Origin: Cristatella mucedo
Lineage: Eukaryota > Bryozoa > Phylactolaemata > Cristatellidae
Assembly (NCBI GenBank): GCA_009760855.2
Contig: WPIO01000029.1
Location: 3,308,501 to 3,372,500, forward strand
Length of the DNA stretch: 64,000 bases
Direction: 5' to 3'
The position numbers were made by a program, and so were the translations under genes. Of this stretch, positions 1-10,810 are shown one piece after another (positions within the stretch are counted from its first letter, which is position 1; each line of letters starts with the position of its first letter). A model generated the notes under the pieces. It was not told where the DNA came from. It saw only the letters and a list, made by a program, of their open reading frames with translations, and made no database searches.

Positions 1-209
1 TTGAGATTTGCTGCTAGTTTTTCTTCACTCTTGAGCACAACCTTGGTACATTGCTAATATACGTATCACATCTGCCACCGAATGGCCCCCTGGGAGTTTT
101 TTTTATAGCATTATATGAAGGCAGCCGATGGTCGCAGCAACGCTTACTGACATTTCGAGCAATAACGTCCAAGGGCATGCATGCCACGTTCGGAAAGCCC
201 CGTGCATAC
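1..209 (-). other. alpha-catulin intron 8, partial
   Basis: Sequence past the exon 8 donor. No further catulin-like exon or repeat is seen before the window edge. Confidence 0.5.
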
Positions 210-378
210 TTGCCTCTATGATCTGATCGTTGCGGTCGGCGAGGCGTGCGACAAGCGTGTCTACATATTCTCCATCGCCCGTCTGCGCTGCGGTGAGCAG
301 CGTACTGAGCAGCGCACCATCGGCCACGCCCTGGTCCGTGCCTGCAGCAACGGCTTGCACCCGTGCCGCCGCTACCAG
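210..378 (-). CDS. CTNNAL1: alpha-catulin exon 8 (last one inside the window)
   Basis: 56 codons plus one base, phase 0 start after CCGTTGCAG and a GTATGC donor at 209. The stretch GALLSTLLTAAQTGDGEYVD followed by TLVARLADRNDQIIEA matches the central catulin/catenin region: hydrophobic L-x-x-A, then a T-G-x-x-E/G-x-x-x-x-L turn, then L-x-E-Q-K-E-Q-L-V-E. The residues before it (LVAAARVQAVAAG) form the preceding helix. The next exon, with phase 1 continuation, must lie left of position 1. Beyond this exon the family has about 300 further residues, so the gene is cut by the window edge, not broken. Confidence 0.85.
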
Positions 379-905
379 CTGCAACGGTGGAAAGAGCGTG
401 CTCGAAAGGCTTAGCAGCAGCAGCAGCAGCAGCGCTGGGCCTTTACTCGCGGTAACACGGCCGTTCATCGGCAAGCAAACGGCACGGCTCACTCTCTAAG
501 GAAAAATGAATAATGCAGTTACCCACGATGCACTGCACTGCTAAGATTCGAGAAGGACCATCCGACCGAAGAATGGGCATACTGAAAGTGAGAATGACAC
601 TTTGCTTTGTCTTGCCTACAACAAACATGTCGCATCGCTTTTCGCTAGTTTGCCGCTGCAGTTTCCCTCTTCTGAGTTGCTTTTTTTTTGTTCTCTCACG
701 TGGTGGTCGATAACGTCCTAGATATGGGAAGCTGTCGCCGTGCGATTTAAAGCCGCAATGCGCATACGTACTACGTAGCGAGAAAGCCGAAAAAAAATTC
801 GTAGGCACGGCAGCCGGTGTACAGCACACGATTGTCGGATGCCTCAGCCACATTGGCATTCAAGGCAGATCAGATCGTGCGACTGGATTGGGCACTGCGG
901 TAGCA

Positions 906-1003
<98 letters not shown>

Positions 1004-2302
1004 AGGGAGATGCTCCATCCAGTGCTCCCTTTTCTTGCAGGCACTCGATTTGCAACCGTCTCGCTAGCGAAGCTGCCTGCAGCCGCCACTGCACTTCGAC
1101 TTGCCGACGACTGCATGCCTGATCGGCCGAAGCTCGACCCGGCTAGTGGCCGCCTTTGGCCACTCCCCCGCCCCCAGCCCTGGCGAGAGCCTATCGCTTC
1201 GAGACATTGCGAGCACCAAGTATCGCACTGCGGCAGCAGTAGGGCTTTGCGTCTGCAAAAAGAAATGCCTTTCCGGGGGGGGGGCTCCTTCCATCTGCGA
1301 ATATTTCCGGTGGCGGAGGGCGACGGTTCTTTGCTGAATGGCCGAGTCTTTACACTGCACTTGTCGGTCATGGGTCTTGAGCCGGCGAGCAGTGTCGTCG
1401 TGAGATGCCTGCTTCGAGATCCTCAGCAAACTATCTAGTGCTCACCCGAGTAGTTGTCCCGGTTCCAATGCCACTATGCTGCTTGGCAAGATGGAGCTGC
1501 TTGAGCTGCTAGCATGGGGGGGGGAGAAGTAGTACTATGCTGGAGCAGAAGACAGGAAGTACACGCCGAGGTGGCACCCTGGGGTAGAAGACTAGATAGT
1601 ATTACTGATCCCCAAAATTCTGGACAAGCCCGGAGGCAGCTGTGAAAAGTGGTGACTGATCATATATCGAAAGAGGGCGGGAAGTTCTTTCACTTAGTGC
1701 TGGCCGCACTGTATAGTCCGTCGCACGATCGCTATTGGCTGCTCCTCAACCATCAGCTGACGAGTCCGCGCCCACGCTGGACTACCTCTGCCCAGGGCTC
1801 CCTGCGCTGCTGCAGATGTGACACGCCACGAAAGCTCCCCCAGAGCCGACGTCTATCAATCCATTTTCTGGCGCACTTCGAAAGCCTGCGCGCAGTGCGG
1901 TGCAGGCACCGAAGTGCGGCTTCTTTTTTCTCTATTTGTTTCCATTAATTTCCTTTTTAATTCATTAATTTATTAATTTAACTTATTTTAATTTTTAATG
2001 CGCTCATTTTTCCGATGCCACAGCACAGCAGCGGGCTCGGCAACGGCTGCCCGGCTCTGAGCCGCTGCTTCCAGCCATCATCTGACATGACGATACACTT
2101 CCAACGATCACCTTCGTCCGGAGACTTAGTGTAGCCGGTCAAGCTCAGAGAAAAGAGGTCAGGAATCAAATTAATCTGCAATATGGAACTGCATGGAATC
2201 ATCGAATCATGTGAACCGTCGAGCCGAGTTTATTAATGTTCATGCCTGATTCTGTAGCAAGTGTAGCCACCCAGCACAGAAAATCACCAGATAGGCACGT
2301 AC
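379..2302 (-). other. alpha-catulin intron 7
   Basis: 1.9-kb intron between exons 7 and 8. It contains a CAG run at 413-433 in the exon 8 acceptor region (CTG on the transcribed strand), a long CT tract at 909-1,001, short G-runs, and an AT-rich patch at 1,940-2,000. No coding similarity was recognised. Confidence 0.6.
909..1001 (+). repeat. (CT)n microsatellite
   Basis: About 93 bp of uninterrupted CT (GA on the transcribed strand of the catulin intron). It produces spurious Leu-Ser and Arg-Glu open frames. Confidence 0.97.
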
Positions 2303-2389
2303 CTGCTTGTACATCGCCTCGAGTGCGCTGGCAGCTTCATCCACGGTGTGAATATACTCTGCTTTAAAACCAGACCCGTCGTCAGCTGC
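2303..2389 (-). CDS. CTNNAL1: alpha-catulin exon 7
   Basis: Short exon of exactly 29 codons, phase 0 at both ends, after a TGATGGCAG acceptor and before a perfect GTACGT donor. It reads AADDGSGFKAEYIHTVDEAA then SALEAMYKQ. It takes the place of the catulin segment in which a variable acidic/lysine loop leads into a helix ending L-x-E-L-K-K-E-L. Identity is lower than in the neighbours, but length, phase, order and strand all fit. It sits between a 7-kb intron packed with LINE/SINE copies and a 1.9-kb intron. Too short to be found by open-frame length alone. Confidence 0.75.
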
Positions 2390-3256
2390 CTGCCATCAAC
2401 AAACGAGAGTCGTGGACTAAACAAAGGTGAAGGTCACATGGCAGCAGAAAAGGCAGCAATAACGACAGCACTAACCGAAGCTGCTACGGTAACATAACCA
2501 AAAGAATCTGCCGTAACAATCGTGTTATACATCGGAGCAAGAAGCAGAAGCAGCAGCAGCAGCAGCAGGGTTATAGGAAAAGAATCTGCCGTTACAGTCA
2601 TGTTACACACGGGACCACTACTACAAACGAACTCTTGTCATTCAGAGCCACGGGTGATGGATACGACCTTGTACTTGAGCGTACTCGGAAGCTGGTGTTC
2701 ATTATTAAAACATAGTGGTAACAATTCCTCCAATCATTACCCATGCAGGCCCGCGTCTGTCTTGCTGGTGGGCTGAGATTGTTTGCAGTAGACAAAGTCA
2801 CTTAGGCATGCAGCTGAACTCTTATTAAAAACGTAAATAAGAGCATTCTCGGAAGCATATATCTTAAACAAATGAACTGCAAGACAGATGGAAGCTCTGC
2901 TGCCTTTTTAAAAAGTGGCATCAGCAGCAAGCATTAGATGGGGCTGAACACAGTTCGACCAGCTATCAGCAGCAGGAAATGGTCACCAGCAAGCAGCATG
3001 CCACTGTTGGCTGACAAGTCAATGCCATGGTTGTAGCAAATGATCGGAGTCTAGGGAAGAGGGTAGGGGGAATAATGTCTCAATTCGCCAAGACGTGGAC
3101 AATAATGGCCATCATATTTAACTATGCAGTGATGCCATGCCAGCAATGCCTTTCAGATTGGTATGGGCAGAACTTAATAAGCATTTAGTGGCCATGCCAC
3201 TAGAATGTCACCGATAGCTCTACGTCAGCAGGAAGTAGCAGCCGGCTGCTTTCAAG

Positions 3257-3608
3257 CCACTAACATTACTTGCACGCTGACCCTGTGCGTGTCGCCCCTA
3301 AGCATGTTGCCGTGATGGCACACTAGGTAAGGCGGTTGCTTTCACGACCTCGGTCCCGAGGTCGTGGGTTCGATTCCTACGGTGGGCGATTCTTTATCGC
3401 CACTGCAAGCGGTGGTGATAGCCGTAAAGGCTCTTCTGTCACTATACAAAAAGAGGCTGTTTAATCAGCTAGGATTTTTGTTTGTTATTGAGCATGCTAC
3501 CACTAACTATTCGATCGTGCATCCTTTGCAGTAAATGTAAAGTGCCTAGAAAGAGATTAAGTTATCTGAGGGTGCCATATCAAATGTATTATTATTATTA
3601 TTACTATT
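3257..3608 (+). mobile_element. LINE-A 3' end, interrupted by a SINE
   Basis: 3' untranslated end of LINE-A: the text around 3,270 (GCTGACCCTGTGCGTGTC) and the 3,484-3,608 part, ending in TTA repeats, are the same as in the copies at 8.2-8.4 kb and 55.1-55.36 kb. The two halves are separated by a complete SINE-A at 3,311-3,480. Confidence 0.8.
3311..3480 (+). mobile_element. SINE-A copy (tRNA-derived)
   Basis: About 170 bp. A tRNA-like head carries a perfect pol III B box (GGTTCGATTCC, 3,367-3,377), followed by a conserved body (ATCGCCACTGCAAGC...) and a tail ending AATCAGCTAGGATTTTTG. Ten or so related copies occur in the window. It sits inside a LINE-A 3' end and is therefore younger than that LINE copy. 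Confidence 0.85.
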
Positions 3609-4009
3609 GTGCCGGCTGCTATCAAGCAGGCTGCTAAAGTGGAATAAGAGGACGCCGGTCGGCTGAATAAGCTAGTGCCATAGAAGTAGCAAGGACGAAT
3701 GGAAAAGAAGTGCTAGAGTCGGCAGCAGCAGAGAAAGTGAAGTTTGCAAGAATGTCAGGTACGACAACCCTACACCCTAAGACTTGCAAAGCAAAGGTAT
3801 CTCTTACCAACAATATTTACAAGAAATTGTACAGAGGACAAAAACAATGCAATGAAGCATTTGGGAGCACGCCACCTAGATCAGAGGGAAAGTGTATCTA
3901 TCCACTGCACCACAGGTAGAGCTATACCTCCATGGTCGAATAAGAAGGAGCAGTATAGCAGAATTTGTTGACTTTATGACCAGCCTAGAGGCCACACTTA
4001 GTACTAACT

Positions 4010-4189
4010 GTAAAAAAAAATACTAGCTGATTTAACAGCCTCTTTTTGTATAGCGACAGAAGAACCTCTACGGCTATCACCACCGCTTGCAGTGGTGATA
4101 AAGGATCGCCCACTGCAGGATTCGAACCCATGACCTAGTGGCCGAGGTAGTGAAAAGCAACCGCCTTACCTAGTGAGTCATTACGGCTG
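4010..4189 (-). mobile_element. SINE-A copy
   Basis: Inverted relative to the copy at 3,311; same body and tail, with B-box complement GGATTCGAACC. Together they form an imperfect inverted repeat of about 170 bp with a 530-bp spacer inside catulin intron 6. Confidence 0.85.
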
Positions 4190-6021
4190 TAGAGATCACG
4201 TGGTATCTTTTATAACCTAAGCAATAACAAATTTTTAGTAGTCTCAACTCGAGAGAATCAAGAAGCCGGTCCAGATCGTTAGCCTTTCATTTCGGTAAGC
4301 AGCACATGCTCCATGCGATGAAGCAAGTAATCAGTCTTTGGGATAAATCTGCCAAAAGCCAGGTAATTGATTGACGGCCACGTGACATGCAGAAGGCGAG
4401 TATTAGACTACGGTTTCGCAATTGCACCTCTGACTGATATATGCAAAGCCTCTGATCGCAACTAATGTTTAACTCTACCTAGGGGAAGTTTAGTTCATCA
4501 TAATTTAACTTAGGAACGTTGGCCGACATCCAGGAGCTAATGTTTGCAAAACATGAGTTCGGTTTTACAAGCACTGAGAGTTGAAACTACATGCAAAGTC
4601 TTCGGAGCCTGCACAGCTGATATGACAGCAGATACCGCAAGCTTGAATTACCTGGTCGAGAGACAGTGCATAGAAGCAGAATGGCAAAAGGGACCAACAA
4701 TTCCGAAGGAGTTCCACAAACGATAGGACTGCTATTTCAGACCTGATAATTTCGCGACACAATTTAGACTCAGTCGGATAGCTACAATGCGAGCCCAGCC
4801 AGCGCCTCAACTGTCAGAACGACTGCTGTTCTCGATGTTTGTGCAAGGCTCGGTTGATCAATGATGTGAATGCTGCCAAGTCACAGCTTCTGAAGAGTCA
4901 TTGGTCACGTGGAGAAGTGAATGTTTCAGTAGAATGGTGGTGCGTATAGGTAGATTGATTGAAATTTGAGGGAGCTAATCTTTACTACATGGGCCAAAGG
5001 TTGACAATCTTCTCAAGACCTTTCAAGACTCGTCATAAAAAAAGAAGACTGGGGGGTCATTTTAGCCACAATCTCAGAACTCAAATCAAGACTTTTCATA
5101 CTTGAAGGTAACAAAGGCCGACTGCAAAATAGCTTAAGAAAAAACCACTGCGCGCATCTAGGGAGGCCTTGATAATCCAAGCAAATCGCTGCGCGAACGT
5201 TGTCCACTAAATAACATAAAAAGAGGGGTTGGTATGGGGCCAGCAAGTGACAAGCCTTTTTCCTGGCCCTAACTATTGTAACCACCATATAGTCCTTACA
5301 GGGAAGGCTGATCTGAGGAAAACGCAGACAGCGCGTCTACAACAGTAAAGCAGCTGCAACTCGATGGATGCAGCAGCCGAAGGAGGAGCACGAATAGAAG
5401 CACGAATCGTGCACCCATCGTAACAATAGTGATTATGCTAATAAACATTTAACAATAAAATAGAATAATAAACGTAAACTTAACAACTAGCACCACAGGA
5501 TAACTGAATATATTTCTAGGCACTTGATATTTTGTGTAGGAAAGTTGCATGCTACCAATGAGAATGTTGGTGATATCATTTACTCTTGGAAAGTTGGCCA
5601 ACATCCCAGGAGCAAATAGGAGAAATATTACTGCAATATTTCAAACCCTCGGATGCTGCTTCGATGGTTGCAAATCTGACTACTCCAGTCTTGCAGACTG
5701 CTCTTGGTCTGCCACCATAACGTGGCTGCCCTATAAGCTGCCACTGACCTGCCAGCTGTTACAAGCAAGGCGGTCCTAAGCATATCGGCTAGGCTTAGCC
5801 ACAAGTGTCGTCTGCCTGTTGCACGAGCGATGCAGCAGATCGTTATGTCGGCGAAAACTAATGCCGCTGTCCTTCCCCCTTATTATTGTGCATCATCTGC
5901 TTAGTATGCATGCTGAGCCAGCATGCATAGGTGATAGCAGCAGAAGCGGAGGAGGCAGCCGCAGCGGAATAGGACACAAACAATAAGGCTGCAATTGTCT
6001 GGGGGATAGGTACCGCTACTG

Positions 6022-6087
6022 CATGGGCCGATAGTCTGTCAAATACAACCGCTGCATGGGCCGATAGTCTGTCAAATACAACCGCTG
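6022..6087. repeat. 33-bp direct duplication
   Basis: Two adjacent, essentially identical 33-bp units beginning CATGGGCCGATAGTCTGTC. Confidence 0.9.
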
Positions 6088-6389
6088 GTGTAGTTAGCAT
6101 GCAGTTACGAAAGCAAAAGGCAGCAGAGGTGCAAGCCTGCATGCAGGACCCGAAACTAGGACTGGTAGTCTCATTTCCAAACCAGGCACCATAAAGCATC
6201 CGAGAATACACCAAATGTGAAGAATTTTGAGTATCAGGATATTACTAGGCTACGCTTTCATACAAAGCTCTTTGGCCGCTGCCTTTGCAAGCGATTTGCA
6301 GAGGAAGCTGGACATTTTTCAACCTGACCAAATATTCTAAATAACGCATGAGATCTTGCCCGCTCGAGCACACTCATGATGCACTCCCA

Positions 6390-6441
<52 letters not shown>
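6390..6441 (+). repeat. (AC)n microsatellite
   Basis: About 52 bp of pure CA repeat. Confidence 0.97.
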
Positions 6442-6444
<3 letters not shown>

Positions 6445-7379
6445 ACATGCATATGACGTCGTTGACGCAACAGCAACTGATATGGCATGAGCATTTCCTG
6501 GGCAGATTTAAAGTAATATTTATCCATAATGCGATACCAAAGCTCAGCATGCATATAACACGTTACCTTTATTAGCTGGAGGGGCAGGGAGAGAGGTTGG
6601 ATCCTCCAGATGCGACTAACGAGATCCGACTTAAAACAACAGTTTGACAACGAAGCATTCTCACTGAACCAAATTAACTGAAAACGTTTGTTTCACAGCA
6701 TGATTTAAACCCCTGATATTAAAAGTCTGCAAAAGAACCCGTCATAATTCTTGTATGTCGGCTGTAGATCAGCGACATTATATTTAGTGACATTTCAATT
6801 CAAGAGGCTACAGAAAAATACTCCTCATGTTGGAATGAGGGAAGTAATATAGCAGGCAGCTAATTTAGCTACACAAGTACTGTACGACAACTGTTGTTCC
6901 AGCTAGATTTTCCTTTTGCTATTTCTTTGTCTTGGTGATCCCATCGCTAAAAATCTACTCCTTTCCTGGCATTCTTGCGTTGACCGGGAGCACTGCACGA
7001 AATTGATAATTACACGTTCACGCAGTTTCATGCAAATTTGTACACATACCAGGCCCCTATATTAATAGGCCATCAACGACTCAATTGACGATGATATAAC
7101 TTTACAGGCCAGTGGCCATTTGGAGGTTAGCATTTTTTGCTCCACATGTGCACCTATTAAAATTATGCTAGTGCAAGTGTGCATGCCCGAGGGCACGAGC
7201 TTGTGCATGTAGGTCCGCACAAAGTACACTTACATGTATGCACATGTGCATACATGTAAGCATGTGTGTGGTGCATGCATGCATGCATATCACATGAATC
7301 ATGCACATGCACACACACCCTTGGGTATGCACTGCCATTGCCTCTGGTTCTTAGAAGGGTGTAGGGCCTTTCTACTAGT

Positions 7380-8432
7380 TCTACTTTATATCCCTCCCAG
7401 CCGTCGAGCACCTCGAATTCTCTCAACTCACTTGCTACGTGTATTGATGACATCTACACATGGATGGCAGCAAATTTTCTAAAACTAAACGATGATAAAA
7501 CTAACTTACTAGTTATGGGCAAACCCAGTGTGATTCACAAATGGAAAGGCTGACGCTCAAAATTGGCCCTGCCAGCATATCTCCTGTTGAATCAGCTCGA
7601 AATCTAGGTGTCATGTTCCAAAGTGACCTCTCGTTAGACGACCACATCAGCTCCACAGTCAAGTCTGCCTACTTTCAGCTACACAACATTGCTAAAATTC
7701 GGGCTTGTTTAGATAAGGATACCACGTCTAAGTTGGTCCATGCATTTGTGACATCCCGTCTTGACTTATGTAACTCACTGCTTGCTGGCCTACCGGCATG
7801 TGCGATCAGGCGATTACAGCTGGTGCAAAACTCCGCAGCTACGCTTGTCTGTCATGAGCGTCGAAGTTGCCACATCACACCACTTCTCGCCGACCTGCAC
7901 TGGCTACCAGTCAAGCAACGGATTGACTTCAAGGTTTTGTCGCTCACTTTTAGGTCACTTCATTCTGTGACTCCAGCCTATCTCTCAGATCTACTCCCCC
8001 ATCAGGCCAAGCATCGTACCACCCGCTTTTCGGAATCCCCAATACCTAGTACAAATCTCAAATCCTTTGGTGACAATGCCTTTGGTTCGTATGCTCCCAA
8101 ACCCAGGAACTCACTCCCGACTTTCGTCACGAAATCTCCTGACTTGACCACATTTAAAAAGAACTTAAAAACACACCTATTTAGGACAGCATTTAGTGGG
8201 TCCCTGTGATTCGTCCTTCATGTGCTCATGCGTGCTGACACTGTGCATGCTGTCACTAGCCACATTTGCATGCCGACCCTGTGCATGTCACCCCTAACCA
8301 TGTTATTCATGCTTATTGAGCATGCTCTTACTAACCATTCAATCGTGTTTCCTTTGCAGAAAACGTGAAGTGCCTAGAAAGAGATTGAGTTCTCTGAGGG
8401 CGCTTTTATCAACTGCATTATTATTATTATCA
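7380..8432 (+). pseudogene. LINE-A copy, C-terminal reverse-transcriptase ORF and 3' end
   Basis: 5'-truncated non-LTR retrotransposon of CR1/L2 type. The frame from 7,541 to 8,209 encodes the end of the RT domain (ARNLGVMFQSDLSLDDHISS) and the C-terminal 'thumb' block HWLPVKQRIDFKVLSLTFRS ... AYLSDLLPHQ, common to CR1/L2-like elements in animals, ending KTHLFRTAFSGSL. The region with the YADD box is degraded (7,380-7,500). The 3' UTR continues to a TTATTATTATC tail. Not active; sits in catulin intron 6 on the opposite strand. Confidence 0.85.
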
Positions 8433-8439
8433 TCTACCA

Positions 8440-8745
8440 GCAGCTATTGACAGCATGTGACACGATTGTCCACCAGATGCTTTTGGAGCGCCTGTCCATC
8501 TGCCCGACACAGTAATTTCCCTGCCACTCACTGAACTTATCATTTTTGTTCCTATGAGCTTAGGGCAAAACCTGTGCATGATTCAGTGCGTGCTACTGAC
8601 TAGTGGTCTAGGTTGCATAAATGTCTAAGCATGACACCTTGCATGTCATCTACCCTCCGTCATTATTTCTCTTGTTGAGTTGTAAAGCGCCCAGATAGAG
8701 ATTTGGTTATCATAGAGCACTATACAAACGTGTTGTTATCATTAT
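8440..8745 (+). mobile_element. LINE-C remnants
   Basis: At 8,446-8,510 there is a decayed RT motif (D-T-I-V-H-Q-M-LLERLS in one frame). At 8,630-8,745 there is a 3' end (GATAGAGATTTGGTTATC...GCACTATACAAACG) that is related to but distinct from LINE-A and very like the SINE-B tail. Assigned to a third family, LINE-C, on this basis. Confidence 0.5.
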
Positions 8746-8747
8746 TA

Positions 8748-8900
8748 GCCCGGGGGTAAGGTGCTTGTACTTCCAGACACTGGCCATGAGTTCGAGTCCT
8801 GCACCAGGCAATCCTGTATTTCCCACTGCAAGCCTGTATGGTAACCGCTAAGGCTTTTCTGTCGATCTATAAATGAGGCAAATAAACCAGCCGATCTCAG
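8748..8900 (+). mobile_element. SINE-A copy
   Basis: tRNA-like head (B box GAGTTCGAGTCC), body TTTCCCACTGCAAGC and tail ...GAGGCAAATAAACCAGCCG, as in the other SINE-A copies. Confidence 0.75.
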
Positions 8901-8944
8901 CACTACAGCGTGTCTGTACCACCTGGCGACAGGATACGTTGCCC

Positions 8945-9060
8945 CTGGCTTTTAGTCCAGCAGTAAGGTGCTAATAAGTCATCGCCCAGGTCTTGGGTTC
9001 GAGACCTGCAGCCAGTTCAGCATGATCAAGTAGGCAAGTAAGCACCACCATATGGACCCT
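8945..9060 (+). mobile_element. SINE head fragment
   Basis: tRNA-like head only: AGTCCAGCAGTAAGGTGC (A-box region) and GGGTTCGAGACC (B box), with no recognisable tail. Confidence 0.5.
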
Positions 9061-9275
9061 ACAACTTAGGGGACCCCAAAACAGATCAAAATATTATTGA
9101 TTTGGTCTTGAAGGAAAATTTCAAAAGCTTTCTTAAATCGTGCTCTTTTGTAAATTAATAAAATCGGTCTATTGAAATTGTTGGCAAGTAAAATTAAAAA
9201 CGCTCGAGTAGCTATAGAGGCCCCGAAATTTTAATGCCCAGGGCCTCCACAGAATCTAATCCATCACTGCCTGCA

Positions 9276-9400
9276 CATGCACACACACACACACACACAC
9301 ACATGCACACACACACACACACATGCACACACACCTGTACACACACATGCACACACACACACATGCACGTGCAAACACAGACACATGCACATGCACACAT
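9276..9400 (+). repeat. (AC)n/ATGC interrupted microsatellite
   Basis: CA repeat broken at regular intervals by ATG, in catulin intron 6 close to the exon 6 donor. Confidence 0.95.
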
Positions 9401-9465
9401 GCTCCCAATGGTCCTAATCTCCTTCGCAGAGCCAGCAGAGCACGCCCGCAGCGCGGACTCCTTAC

Positions 9466-9750
9466 CAGCAATGGAGCCAGGTCGGCCAGCTTCCTGACCA
9501 GGCGGCCGGCATCGTAGCTGTGCTGCAGCACCGCCTCCCTGTTCTCGTGCAGCATGTTGGCCGAGTCGATGAACTCCTGCATGGCGTCCTCCATCGTCTG
9601 GAATGCTCCGGCTACTCGCTCGGCCAGGTCGGTGGCGGACGTCGCCTCGTGCATCGCCGCAGCAGCTTTCAGCAGCTCCTGCGGCGCACGTGCAGCCAGC
9701 GTTGCGGCTGATGGCAAGCCATCGTCCGCAACCAGCGCGCCCCACTTGCC
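9466..9750 (-). CDS. CTNNAL1: alpha-catulin exon 6
   Basis: Largest exon seen, 95 codons, phase 0 at both ends. The acceptor is ATGCCAG with a C-run upstream; the donor is GTAAGG (9,465). The part [20 protein letters not shown], then [20 protein letters not shown], matches the catulin/catenin helix pair L-x-x-x-x-ERMEDFTDSAYTSHEHRE-x-I-x-x-L-S-x-x-A-R. Both families have at this place the same spacing of acidic, aromatic and H-E-N/H-R residues. The first third ([20 protein letters not shown]) is a less conserved linker; the A-x-x-M-H-E-A-T helix follows. A 90-nt intron separates it from exon 5. The AC-rich microsatellite at 9,276-9,400 starts some 65 bp after the donor. Confidence 0.92.
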
Positions 9751-9840
9751 CTGGCATTTTGCCATCGGGGGGGGGGGTGGAGAAGGGTGAAGGACGAAGC
9801 GCCGGTGTCTGCTCCAAGCAGCGACAGCGGGCACCCCTAC
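9751..9840 (-). other. alpha-catulin intron 5 (90 bp)
   Basis: Very short intron, GTAGGG...TGCCAG. It contains a run of C (G on the plus strand, 9,767-9,777) as its pyrimidine tract. The open frame runs straight through it, so retention would add 30 codons without a stop. Confidence 0.8.
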
Positions 9841-10050
9841 CGCAATGCTCTGAAAAGAGTTGCTCAGCAGCTTCTCGCTCGTCTTGCCGTTGGCATTGAC
9901 AACCGATGAAGCCTCGCCAGCAGAGGCCGCTCTCGGCGAGTACGATATCAGCGTCTCCGCGTCGTCGAGCAGACCATGCATGAGTTGCCGCGCCTTCTCG
10001 CGTGTCTCCAGCGCCTCGGCAGTGGCGGCGGCGTGGTGGCGCAGGCAGGC
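9841..10050 (-). CDS. CTNNAL1: alpha-catulin exon 5
   Basis: Exactly 70 codons, phase 0 at both ends, between a GTTGGCAG acceptor and a GTAGGG donor. It reads through a basic helix ([20 protein letters not shown]), then the Y-S-x-x-A-x-x-A turn, then [15 protein letters not shown]. This corresponds to the part of catulin where a lysine/glutamate-rich helix (D-E-K-K-K-A-K-x-A-A-A-R-x-V-L) leads to the bundle with T-A-S-K-x-C-L-R-H-P. The cysteine and histidine pair of that loop is not kept here. The codons are GC-rich. Five copies of a 13-bp tandem repeat lie in the intron directly before the acceptor (see separate entry). Intron 5 after this exon is only 90 bp. Confidence 0.88.
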
Positions 10051-10068
10051 CTGCCAACGAGTGAGCCA

Positions 10069-10137
10069 CGCTGAGCGACACAGCTGAGCGACACAGCTGA
10101 GCGACACAGCTGAGCGACACAGCTGAGCAACACAGCT
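10069..10137. repeat. 13-bp tandem repeat beside a splice acceptor
   Basis: About five copies of GCTGAGCGACACA, the last with one change, ending 19 bp from the exon 5 acceptor on the transcribed strand. There each unit reads TGTGTCGCTCAG and so offers a pyrimidine-rich CAG, a possible decoy acceptor. Confidence 0.95.
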
Positions 10138-10639
10138 GCAATGCAGGTCACCACTAGGTGGAGCAGCGGTGACCTGCCACAGCCTACCACTGCATCTCCT
10201 GCCTGCAGTTGTAATTACATGCTGGCCGCCGTCGGCTTCTGACGACCCATACCGGATCTGCACTTTGATGCAGGCAGCTACTAGTACTAAGAGCAATAGC
10301 GAGAGGATGGCGAGACCTTTGGGGTGTTGCTTAAACCATACGCTGTCCCCGTATGACGGGGCACTGCGCTAGACAAGACTGAGGGGTGCGGCTAGCCGAC
10401 TGACTCGGCAATCGTCTGTCGACGACGTAACACGGCTCCTGGGACTCGCGGGCTTCCGGGAGCATTACCAGAGTCCGGCCTAGTCGAATACAGCACACTT
10501 TCCTCGGCAATAAACAGGTGCCCTCGCTCTCGAAAAAAGCCTGCTTGCTGCACAAGATCTCAGTCTTGCTACCACTTGCCGAAAGCTCTATGTTTTTGCA
10601 TGCAAAGCATACCTATCCTAGATAAAAATAGGAAGTAAA

Positions 10640-10810
10640 GGTCAGCTGATTCATTAATTAATTCAGCAGCCTCATTTATATAGCGACAGGAGAGCTTAAA
10701 CGGCAGAGGGCAATAAAGAATTGCCTGCTGCACGACCCGAACCCACGGCCTTGTTGATGAAGTGCGAGCATCTCACCCAAGGCTTTGACCCAGGGGCGGG
10801 AAATGAAAAA
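10640..10810 (-). mobile_element. SINE-A copy
   Basis: Minus-strand copy with the tail (complement of AATCAGC... at 10,643), body GGGCAATAAAGAATTGCC and head with B-box complement CCCGAACCCACGG. Confidence 0.8.

Larger units (their letters stand above)
2390..9465 (-). other. alpha-catulin intron 6
   Basis: 7.1-kb intron. From left to right it holds short AGC runs (2,548-2,568), a LINE-A 3' end split by a SINE-A, an inverted SINE-A, a 33-bp duplication, an AC tract, a CATG-rich patch (7,170-7,320), a LINE-A copy, LINE-C remnants, two SINE heads and an AC/ATGC microsatellite. The stretches 4,200-6,000 and 6,450-7,150 show nothing recognisable. Confidence 0.6.

Noticed and set aside
3311-3480. 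tRNA gene (clear pol III B box)
   Set aside because: The head does not fold into a full cloverleaf with acceptor pairing, and it is followed by the repeated SINE-A body and tail.
10069-10137. CRISPR-like array
   Set aside because: Units of 13 bp are directly adjacent with no unique spacers, in a eukaryotic intron.
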